From Rutidosis leptorrhynchoides (lineage: Eukaryota > Streptophyta > Magnoliopsida > Asterales > Asteraceae), in NCBI RefSeq assembly GCF_046630445.1, contig NC_092335.1, positions 631,956,001-632,020,000 of the forward strand: a stretch of DNA of 64,000 nucleotides, in the 5' to 3' direction. Made by a program: the position numbers and the translations under genes. Shown here one piece after another: positions 12,201 through 21,900 of the stretch (positions are counted from its first letter, which is position 1; each line of letters opens with the position of its first letter). Under the pieces are notes generated by a model that did no database searches, was not told where the DNA came from, and was given only the letters and a program-made list of their open reading frames with translations.

Positions 12201-12717
12201 ATCTTGTTAATGTCGGTTACCAGGTGTTCACCATATGAATGATTTTTATCTCTATGTATGGGATGTGTATTGAAATATGAAATCTTGTGGTCTATTGTTA
12301 CGATTTGATATATATAGGTTAAACCTATAACTCACCAACATTTTTGTTGACGTTTAAAGCATGTTTATTCTCAGATGAATACTAAGAGCTTCCGCTGTTG
12401 CATACTAAAATAAGGACAAGATTTGGAGTCCATGTTTGTATGATATTGTATAAAAACTGCATTCAAGAAACATATGTCGATGTAATATATTTCTATTGTA
12501 AACCATTATGTAATGGTCGTGTGTAAACAGTATATTTTAGATTATCATTATTTGATAATCTATTTAATGGTTTTTAAAACCTTTATTGATAAAATAAAGG
12601 TTATGGTTGTTTTAAAAATGAATGCAGTCTTTGAAAACGTCTCATATAGAGGTCAAAACCTCGCAATGAAATCAATTAATATGGAACGTTTATAATCAAT
12701 ATGTATGGGACATTTCA
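9260..12717 (+). mobile_element. solo LTR of a gypsy-type element (about 3.46 kb)
   Basis: It starts TGTAGTGACC and ends GACATTTCA, flanked by TATTT on both sides (9255-9259 and 12718-12722), a 5-bp target duplication. It carries the sequence islands shared by other long LTRs in the window: GATGAGAATACATGC near 11929, CTCACCAACATTTTTGTTG near 12333 and GAGGTCAAAACCTCGCAAT near 12650. There is no internal coding region or second LTR, so unequal recombination has probably left a single LTR. Confidence 0.82.
9490..9960. repeat. degenerate tandem repeat, about 175-bp unit, three copies
   Basis: Within the solo LTR, three successive segments starting near 9496, 9665 and 9849 share the order: AT-rich start, an AATGAGTTA/AATGAACTA-like word, an AAATAAGACTA-like word, a TTTCGAAAC-like word and ACGATTATCGTT (absent or changed in the third). 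Divergence is considerable; the unit was judged by eye. Confidence 0.5.
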
Positions 12718-14407
12718 TATTTTAAGCTTGCAATTAAACTGTGTTTGTACCATTCGAACAAAGTCATCAAAAATTCCATGAAATTCAGACTTGGATTTCA
12801 AGGGATAAAACCAAGTAAATCTAGAATAATCGTCAATAAATATTGCATAATAGCGATAACCGTTAGTGGACATAACGGGAGAAGGTCCCCATAAATCACA
12901 ATGTACTAGATCTAACACATGAGAAACACGTTTATCATTAGTTTTGAAAGGTAAATGTTTACTCTTAGAGAGTTGACATGGAGAACAAAGACTCGGTTTC
13001 GGTAAAAGTGAAGTTACTGATAACCGGCCAAGTTTATTTAACAATGAAATAATACTAAAAGAAACATGTCCTAAACGATAATGCCATAATTCATACGATC
13101 CTTTCAACTTGCCTGAACTAATGCTTGAAAGAAAAGCCTTTTGCCCTCGCTCCAGTACATATAAATCACGATCACGACGACCCGTTGCCAGAATTTCCTT
13201 TGTTTGTCGTTTCTGAATGATAAAAGCATGATTGGAAAATAAAACATCAACCGGGTTATCAGATGTCAACTTGCTGATAGATAATAGATTTTTTGTAATT
13301 AATGGGACAACAAGAATATCCAGTAAATGTAATTCTTTATTAAGTGAAAGAGATCCAGTGTGTGTAATTGCTAAAGTATTACCATCACCAACTGTTACCA
13401 TGTCTTTACCTGAGTATGGAGAGGCAGTGTCCAAATTGGACGCATTTGCAGTCATGTACGTTGAGGCGCCCAAATCAACATACCAGTCCGGTGAATTAGT
13501 TGTGACATGACAGTTGGAATGAAACGCCTGAGCAAGATTTGCATCAAGTGAAGGGGAGCGAGCAGCATAGGAGAACTCGGGACAAGCCGAGGCATAGTGG
13601 CCATCCTTTCTACACAATTGGCAATTAGGTGGACTGCGTGAACCATAACCACGTCCATGTCCCCGTGAGTTGTTGCCTCTGCCTCGTGTAGGATTGTTAT
13701 TAACCCGAGGATTATAAGACGAATTTGCATGAAAGGCAGCTGGAGGTGTAGCCGCTGGTTGGATAGAATTCAAGAAAATCTCGTGACTTTCTGCTTGAGC
13801 AAGAAGACTTGGAAAAGTACTGCGAGATTTGATGGCCCGTTGGGTTGTAGAGAAAGTCTCAAACCCAGCGCCCAAACCACAAAGAAACCAGTGATATTTG
13901 TCGGTCTCTCTCTTTAATAGAATGGCCGATAGCCGTTAATTGATCACAAATAGCTTTGAATTTCTTACCATATTCATTGACAGTGGAGGTGCCTTTTTGC
14001 AATTGACGGAGGGAGTCTCGAAGAGTGTGCATACGGTCGATAGAATCATGACTATAAGCATCTTTAAGAGAGCTCCATACATCATGTGCACTCGTTAAAC
14101 CAAGGACAAGAGCCATAGACTCCTCGGTTAACGATGATTGGAGAATAAGAAGAGCCTTTTGGTCTTCTTTTTTCCATATTGAATACGCCGGGTTGACAAT
14201 CGGTCCGTCATCAGAGGGAACAGTAGCCGATGGTGCCTTTGTGGTACCATCAATATAACCAGTCAAATCTTGATAAGCAAGAAGAGGCTCAACCTGATGG
14301 CATGATAACAAATAATTAGATGAGGTTAGCTTGATCGTAAGCATGTGCAGGATCGTATTAAGAGAGAGGGATCTGTCGGATGCAGTTGATGAAGATGGAC
14401 CAACCAT
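12718..14407 (-). pseudogene. Copia gag, protease and partial integrase (fossil)
   Basis: Minus-strand coding remains of a Ty1/Copia polyprotein. The upstream part (from 14407) is a gag of the UBN2/Retrotran_gag family, with the SLKDAYSHDS-type helix region. Then come a CCHC zinc knuckle (CQLCRKDGHYASAC), an aspartic protease region (WYVDLGAS), the pre-integrase HxxxC-type region (LWHYRLGHVS with CSPCQLSKSKH) and the first part of the integrase core (HCDLWGPSPV, YYAIFIDDYSRFTWFY). The rest of pol is absent. Coding remains stop at the 9260-12717 solo LTR, with a short further integrase-like stretch on its far side near 9200-9259. It is a dead copy with few breaks in the part shown. Confidence 0.85.
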
Positions 14408-14474
14408 TAATAGAACCTAAGGTGATCGTCGTTTAAAGAGAGAGGAGAGGGGATCGACTTTAGGCCTGATACCA

Positions 14475-14634
14475 TGACATAATTAATAATTCGTATAGTC
14501 CAACAATATGTACATCATATAAGTTCAAGAGTTCATCCTTTTCTAAAACCAATTGATGATAGAGGGACTTCCTTTTACACTTATATGCATTCATTTATTT
14601 TGTCCCATGGCCGATGTGGAATAACTTCCCAACA
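14475..14634 (-). repeat. 5' LTR of the TRIM-like element
   Basis: 160 bp, partner of 8886-9045. The primer-binding site TGGTATCAGGCC (14474 to 14463 on the minus strand) follows directly. Confidence 0.85.
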
Positions 14635-14954
14635 TCTTTTTTGAATTGTTATTGATTTAATAGCCCTAAACATCCAGATGTTTATTGCGTGTTTCATAAT
14701 AGTACACTATTATCACGCTTTTTATTCTGCTACTTCAAAATTTTGCTCTTAATCCGTGACATATTTACCGATTTACTATTCTATACGGTGATTTAGTTTT
14801 TGGTAAGACCAATTGATTGGTAAAGGTTTTAATTTTTTGATAGGTAAAAAGGGTGATTCGATTAAATTTGGAAAAGGGTAAAATGGTCCAAAAGATAAAT
14901 TTGGTGGTGTATGGCAAATGAGAGTTGGTGTACAAATCACCTCCCTTTCGAAGT

Positions 14955-16427
14955 AGGAGGTACAATTACTTAACGACAAATTGCACAATATATATGATCG
15001 TCTTGTTTGATAAATGACTGATCTGCAAATGCTACCGTTCATTAGGTGGAAGCAACCATCAATCAATCCCTCAACTGACTAGAGAATAAGTCCATGCCTT
15101 CTTATTACAGAGTACTGTATAAGAAGTTCCACCAAGTGACATAAATTTGTACCTATTTCATGTGTATTGAGATTGAGATCATCTCGTATTTTACTTCACT
15201 CATTACACCACTGCTTATTATGCTTCACAACGGCTCATCATGACTTGTCAGTTTGTCATAGTTATGGTGCCTCTGGCACCGGCTTGCCAAGTCTTTTGCG
15301 TACGGCTGAGTGAAAAAGTGAGGTATGAGTCCCAAATCACACGACTAACCACATTACTGTTGCAAACCACATTGACTAATCAAATAAAAAAAATTAGGTG
15401 CCCATATACAAAATAAGGTACAAACCACATAGACTAGACGTGTAATTTTGATCAATGTAATTTTGTCTAGATCGTGGATTTAAGAGTTACATTCACTTGA
15501 TCAAAATTTAATGTAATGGATGTTATAACTTTTTTTTAGGGAAAAAACAATAACTTTTACTGAAATAAAGGACTTTAACAAAAATTGAAGACCCTAAAAA
15601 ACAAACAACTTTAGAGAACCGAACTCAAAACTAAACCTAACCAAGATCGCACCAAACGTAAAGCTCAAAAAATACAAAAAATACAAAAAATAACAACCAA
15701 ACAACCAAATAAAGAGGGTGGCCAATCGAATGTACTACGAACGATTAGCAACCATCTATGTCACAACCCTACAACCCCAAGTCAAAAAAAGAACTCAAGC
15801 ATCTTTGATTAATTCTCCAAACTTCTTCATCTTTGCTCCCTGAAAGATATATAAACTATACAAACTATTGCTTTAGAGTTCTTTTTTTAGTCGGTGGTTT
15901 GAGACATGATGATTGTGGTATAAGATTTAGCTCACCAGCTTGTCATATACCGTTTCTTTGAAACTACGTAGTACGGAGTAATAAAATTAGTTAAGAAATA
16001 AAGTACTTGAGCTTGTTACGCCTCATGAAAGGTGAAAAAAGTGAAATTCGGCTTTTCCAAATCTGAGTTTCAGAATCAGGGTCGGTCTCAAAAATTTAAG
16101 GACCTAGAACGAGGTGAAAAAATGACCCTTAGGTCCTAATGAATAATATAAAGTATTTTAAAAATGGTCCTTTCGACCTTGCTATAATGGTAGTGGACAT
16201 TGATTTCTTTTTTTCTGAGCATTTGATTGTTCTTTATGGGCCAGTTGTGCTTTGCTTTTGCTTCTTTAGTTGCGTTTCCCTAATTTCCCGCTTCTCAAAT
16301 CTCCGATAATATTTGTAAATATAAAAAAATTGGACTCCTGAAAATTCTGAACCCTGAGCGGTCGATATGGTCTAAGAGGTTGTCCATATGGTCTGACCGG
16401 GACTTGTCAAGTTCGATTTCATGGTGA
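14955..16427. other. gene-poor spacer
   Basis: No supported gene. From about 15531 an AT-rich stretch (ACAATAACTTTTACTGAAAT and following) resembles the 3' untranslated region of a plant L1 LINE in reverse, but no coding part is attached. From 16077 CAGGGTCGG and a possible inverted end near 16355 hint at another hAT-like MITE, without a matching target duplication. The last 8 bases (16420-16427) are the target duplication of the next element. Confidence 0.4.
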
Positions 16428-16666
16428 CAAGAGCGATTCTATGTAGTGTGTGGTGGGGTTCTATGACCCCACTACTATAAAAAAAATTTATACAATGTAT
16501 ACATCAAATTGTATAGGACACCACTAAATTTAACAATGTGACCCCATATATTTTTAAAGTTTATAGGTTTTTGGAGGTAAATAATCACTAAAGTACCTTT
16601 TAAATATAATTATCATTGGGGAAAAAATTGGGACCCCGTTGAATTTTCATTCTGGAGTCGCCACTG
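16428..16666. mobile_element. hAT-type MITE (239 bp)
   Basis: It begins CAAGAGCGATTCTA and its other end, read in reverse, begins CAGTGGCGACTCCA, an imperfect terminal inverted repeat. It is flanked by CATGGTGA at 16420-16427 and 16667-16674, a perfect 8-bp duplication as made by hAT transposases. It is non-coding. The inner end with GACCCCGTTGAA-like sequence resembles the common plant GTGGCGGAGCCA family of small hAT elements. Confidence 0.75.
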
Positions 16667-16674
16667 CATGGTGA

Positions 16675-18880
16675 CATATCAAAATCCGGACTTGAGAAGG
16701 CCAAGTATACTAGTTGTCTACAAATCCCATCTATGCACTTACTGAATCTACGAACCCACCCTAAAAACATAGTTTCCGACACAAAAATAATAATAATAGA
16801 TGTTAATTAAGTTTAAGTTTTAAATTAAAGATCCCCGTAAATAACTAATTTGATAGGAGCAGCTTTGTAACGTGAGGTGGGTGGATACACCTGGCCTGGG
16901 TTGTGGACTGACAAATGACAGTTACATTGGCCACGTAATTCAATTAAGCTTTGCTTGCAAAACATACTTGTGAATTGTGATCATGGAGATCATACCCCCT
17001 TCTCCATAAATATCCATATCTACTGTTTTCACGTAATTAAACAAATAAAAGTAAATATGTTGTTAGTTATACATATAAATTTATTAGACATACAACATTA
17101 TTTTGATGTTTTGTTTTATCAAATAAATACATACATTATTCTAACCTTATTTAAAACATAAAATGTTACGAACTAGGTGAGGAGCCATTGCTTCGTGTCG
17201 GGGCTCCGCTTCAAATATAATTTATTGCATTTAGTTCATAAAATTATTTCCAGTTTAACGGTTATGTCGGTGAAACGTAACTTGAGCAGAACGAAAAGAT
17301 AAATCCGGTCAAAAATTCAGGTGGTTTTTAGGGGTGGTTTATGTAAAATATATAAGTTACTGTTGGTTCCCGAATTTAACTTTTGTATCCCTATTAAGTT
17401 ATAATTTTGTCCTCAACAAATTTACGTTTTTTCCCCAGAATTTAGGCAAGTTGTCAAGTTGTGGTGTATCTTCCATGTGGGTACAACCTTCGAAGCTAAT
17501 GGTACAAATATTTTAAGCACGTAATTGGTTACTATTTATCATTTTTGCCGTTTAAATTAAAGGTTAATATTATATTTTTTTCTCAAAGTAACATATAACT
17601 TTTAAATTTTATAAATTAACTACAAAACTTTTTTACAAACTTTTACAAGTCAATCACAAACTTTTCACATTCTACAAATAAACCACGGTCACTTCCCATG
17701 GGTGTCAGACTATATGTCACCTGAGGGGCTGTTTACGGCTTCAATTTATGTGGTTTTCCCACAATTTGCTTCTCGGTGGTGGTTTACGACAGTTCCTGAA
17801 TGCCGGTCCTTTAAGGTTTTTGGCGGTTTTCCCACAATCAGGTAGGTACCTCGGGACTTTGTGTTTGTCGAGAAGAGGATGTCTTGGTTTACCGTAGCGG
17901 TTTTGAGGGAGTGTTCTTGAGTTTCCCGAAGTTGGTTTCAGGTCTACTAGCGGTTTTGCGCGATTCCTCATGGTCGAGTGGTGCGAGTTTAAGTGAATCA
18001 TCGATAGCGCGTCTACTTTTTCTTAGTAATTTAGAAATTATGTTGGTGTTGGTCGTTGTTGTAGATGGGTTTGTGACGGTTGTAGAGATTTTCTTTTGTT
18101 GGTTTGATTTGTGACGACAATAGATTGGTCTGCATCATAGCTAGTGGCTTTATGCTAAGGGTCGGATTCTTCAAAATCCATCATGTTTTTGCGTTCAATA
18201 TGGAATTCAACGAGTACTTATGGGGTTCTTCTCAATCCGATGTACATAGGGTGTGGTGAGGGGCGGATGTATTGTAGATGAATAGTAGTACGGTCTACCA
18301 GTGAATTAAGCAATCTAGTGATTTTTTTTTTTTTTTTTTTAGCTTTTAACTAGTGATAACACTTGATATTTGGAAGAAAAAAAAATTAACATGAATAGTG
18401 TAATTCCTTTGAAGAAATGTGCTTTTCATAGATCCAAGTTCATTGCAAGCCACATTCTAAAAACTAAACAAATCATTGGCATATTTTGACCAGTTTCGTG
18501 ACCCAAATGAACAATCTATTTTGCCACTTCTAAAGTTTTATCTACTAGTGTCCAAGGTTAGTTTCACGTTGAAGCAAATTAGAGCACCAACTCGAAAAAC
18601 ATAACGAAGCAAGCTTTTCAATCCCAATATCATATAAACAGCATCAAACCCAATATCATATAAACAGCATGGTATTCACATTACATGTAAACAGAAAAGA
18701 CAGATTGTCCTATGACAATGTTTAACCAAGATTTATTAGGGTTCTAAACGGATGGGTTATCAGACAGTCATCATCCCATCAATCAAATTCATATGAAACA
18801 GTATATAACGGCAGTAAACAGCAATCACGCATAGATAGTACAGAGAATTGTGCTTAGCACTTTGTGACTCACTTGACCAA
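16675..18880. other. spacer with an unexplained GC-richer island
   Basis: Mostly AT-rich with no supported gene. A possible hairpin GGAGCC/GGCTCC lies at 17181-17207, next to CTAG (17173-17176). From about 17700 to 18300 the base composition becomes GC-richer and two opposed open frames appear (17741-18001 minus; 17884-18114 plus), neither recognised; the word TTTCCCACAAT occurs twice there. A T-run lies near 18321-18340, and CCCAATATCATATAAACAG occurs twice near 18623 and 18649. Confidence 0.4.
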
Positions 18881-18948
18881 GTTTTCCTAACAATTTCAGT
18901 TTAACAGATTACAAGTTTTCCTAACAATTTCAGTTTAACAGATTACAA
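18881..18948. repeat. perfect 34-bp tandem duplication downstream of the E1 stop codon
   Basis: The unit at 18881-18914 is repeated exactly at 18915-18948 and begins GTTTTCCTAACAATTTCAG. It lies 15-82 bp beyond the UBA1 stop codon, so inside the likely 3' untranslated region, and looks like a recent slippage or unequal exchange event. Confidence 0.85.
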
Positions 18949-18962
18949 GTAACGGTCTTCAA

Positions 18963-21900
18963 TTAACGAAAGTACACAGATACCTGAGGGATATCAACGT
19001 CGTTCTCTTCTTCATCTTCACAAGCCACCATCAGATCCAGGTGGCGGCGATAGGGCGGAATCTCCATCTTAGCCACATCCCGGGCTAAATCCACCACTTT
19101 CTTATCCATTCGGTCTCGGTGCCTCGGGAACATACTATTGTATAACAAACAACTCCCACATGAAATACTATAAGCATCGAGTCCTTTATCAGCAAGCCAA
19201 TTGATGAGTTCTCTTAACGTAGGGTTACCATCAATCGACCACCGGTCCCACACGGTCCAGCTAAGGTCCTTGTGCTTGATGACTTTTGGTGGGACCGGTT
19301 CAGCCATTGAGAAGAGAGGGAGTGCCAGGTTGGCAAATGTGTTACGGTAGTCTTCCACTTTGTGGCCACCGTCGATAACCTTGTAGAGCTCGAGACAGAC
19401 CAAACCTGTGGCCATTGCGGTTGAGGTGGCGATAGCTGGGATGATTCTTCCGGCTATGAATTTGGCTCGCAGTTTGTCGACTTCTGGGATGCTGTAATTT
19501 CGAGCTCTCATGTTAGCGAGTCCCGCAATGAAATCCATATGGAAATTTGTGTCATCATCCTGCAAATACAATAAATAAATAAAAAGTATTAGAGGTGGCA
19601 AAATGGGTGGATTGAATTTAGTTGGCTAACATGTCAAAACGGGTCATGTTATCGTGATGGGTTGACCTGCAAGAATGTTTCTTCTAAAAAAATGTCAATA
19701 ATTTAAAGGGTTTTATTATGGATAGAAAAATAGTATTATCACCGTGACACTAACTTGTGATGGGTCGACCTGCAAAAATGTGTCTTTAAAAAAATGTCAA
19801 TAACTAAAAGGCTTTCATTATGGCTAGGGAAATGGTATTATTACCATATGACAATTCAACTCAATATACAAAAAATTTAGAATGCTGAATGCATTGAAAA
19901 TAGATGACAGTTTGACCAGTTGAAAATAGAACACAACCTACATATAGGTACATGGGTCAAAACTGCCACCTCGGACAATATGTAAATGAATAAAAGTGGG
20001 AACCTTTTCAAACTGAATAGGTTTCATGATATAACCAGGTGGAAGCTTCTTTCTAATCTGTTCAAGCTTCTTGATTAATTCTTCGATAACAGCAGCATCA
20101 TCAATGGATGCAGATGACAAACTGGTAGCATTTTCATCAGTTTCGATTTTGACACCTTGTTTTGGTTGAAATTCGGGGACAATAACCCGATCTACAGCCT
20201 CAGCTAGTTTCTTGGGATTAGTAGCCCAATCAGGAATCGGGATGCCAAATGTTACAGCACGAATAATGGACCCCGCCAATACGAAATTCAAATGGGTCAG
20301 GTCAGAAACAGAGAATTCTAACGGGCGGGGAAAACGCTTTGGGGCGGACCAAAATGGAGCTCCGGTACTGGTGGCTGCGTCTTCTGGGAATGTGAAAATT
20401 AATTGCTTCATGCGATTCGAGAAATAATCTTCAAACCTACGTAGAGATTTAGAAGGTAAAAAGAACATAAGCACAAACAGTAAAAAGAACATGAGCACAA
20501 ACTGTACAAGGTACAAAAAAGTATGGATCTTAATATGCACACTAGAGATGGTAAGCTGAAAAAGGTGATCCATATAGCAGGTCATTTTAGGTTTAGGTCA
20601 GAACAGGTTATTTGGGTCGGGGAACACTTTTTGTCCATTTATTAGTTCTTGATATATTCATGTTTTAAATTTAAATATGATTTTCATAAACCACCAGAAT
20701 CTTTAAAAGTAAATCAACTAGCTTTCCTTACCTAGAGGAACCAAATAAAAAAAAACCCTGTCCCTTTTCATCCCAAAACAACCCTTTAATAAGTAAATGG
20801 GTTGAAATTACCACCTTGCTCACGTGTGTGTATTGGACTGTAAAAATATATAAAGCAAAAGAAAAAATAAAGAGAGGTGAATAAATGTATTACTTTAGGC
20901 GGGCCCAAGTGATGCAATCTTGGAAACTTTCACATATTTCAGTGTCGAGACATTCAAGAACCCGTTCCAAATTATCACGAGCCTGAGCATCGCCTGCATT
21001 CCTCATAGCAGACGTATATTCACCAGGATTTGAGAGATACGCATTCACTTCCGCCGGTGTTTTCTCAAGTAACCCTTCAAATTCTGATCGAGCCCAAGTC
21101 AAACAGTGGTCAATGTTATGTGGGAACGAGTGCACAGTGCACATGGGTGCTTGCTTCTCAGGTGGGTCCCTTGAGGCACCATAGTTTTCAGTCAGGTGAG
21201 GAATAACCATCTGTGTGTTGCACTTAGCACCGAGTGTACCAGACTCAAGAAGTGGTTTTTGGAAATATAAGCATCTTTGATCAACATATAACCGGGCATT
21301 AACATTGTCTAAAGCATTAACCACGACATTAAGGTTTTCCCAAAAAGTATCATCGAACACAGACTCGGTTTCTGGGCCCACACGGTTCTGCAAAGCTTCG
21401 ATCTGAAAATGTGGATTAATTAATTTGGCTGCAGTAGCAGCAACAGTGGATTTAGCCTGTCCTATGTTCCAGTCACGAAATAAGAACTGTCTGCTGAGAT
21501 TGCTTTTCTCGATAACATCATCATCGGTGACTGTTAATTTCCCTTGTGGACCACATGAGACACCCATTAAAGCAAAATTCTTTAGAAATTCACATCCTAA
21601 TGCACCAGATCCTACAAGAAAAGACCGAGTATTTTCCAATTTCTTCTGGAATTTAGCTCCAAATACTGAAATCTGTGCATCGTAACGGCTGTTCAACGGC
21701 TTGTACTCGCTGGGATCCAACGGCTCAGTAGGTAGTGACTCAACCGAATCAAAGTAGAAGAACTGCATAATCATCATAATAATAATAATCATCATCGTCA
21801 TCATAATCATCATAAAAATAAAAATAAAAAAGACAATTAGACCAGCTAACGAAAGTGTAAAGTAGAGATGGTGATTTCGACCCAATTACAAATGGTTTGA

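Larger units (their letters stand above)
8886..14634 (-). mobile_element. short-LTR (TRIM-like) Copia-type element, interrupted by a solo LTR
   Basis: The 160-bp LTRs at 8886-9045 and 14475-14634 are flanked by the target duplication TCTTT (8881-8885 and 14635-14639). In minus orientation a tRNA-Met type primer site TGGTATCAGG abuts the 5' LTR (14474 down) and a purine tract ending GAGGGGGCG abuts the 3' LTR. The LTRs carry ATCCCACATCGG-like sequence, often seen in TRIM elements. Between them is Copia gag to partial integrase; no reverse transcriptase or RNase H. About 7 of 160 LTR positions differ by eye, suggesting an insertion a few million years old. It is a broken, non-autonomous fossil, split further by the 9260-12717 solo LTR. 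Confidence 0.8.
8427..14945. mobile_element. MULE-type non-autonomous DNA element, interrupted
   Basis: Both ends carry related terminal inverted repeats of roughly 75-85 bp. The left starts GGGAGTTGATTCGTACACC (8427) and the right, read in reverse, GGGAGGTGATTTGTACACC (from 14945). The flanks TTTCAAAGT (8418-8426) and TTTCGAAGT (14946-14954) form a 9-bp target duplication with one CpG-type change, the length expected of Mutator-like elements. Without the later insertion (8886-14639) the element is only about 760 bp and has no transposase, so it is a MITE-like passenger. Confidence 0.72.

Noticed and set aside
10008-12695. Several 60-77 residue open frames on both strands
   Set aside because: Random open frames in AT-rich solo LTR sequence with no domain or codon bias.
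15531-15850. Possible LINE 3' remnant
   Set aside because: Only an AT-rich tail-like similarity; no coding part or target duplication to support it.
16077-16360. Possible hAT-like MITE beginning CAGGGTCGG
   Set aside because: Ends only roughly inverted and the flanks do not match as an 8-bp duplication.
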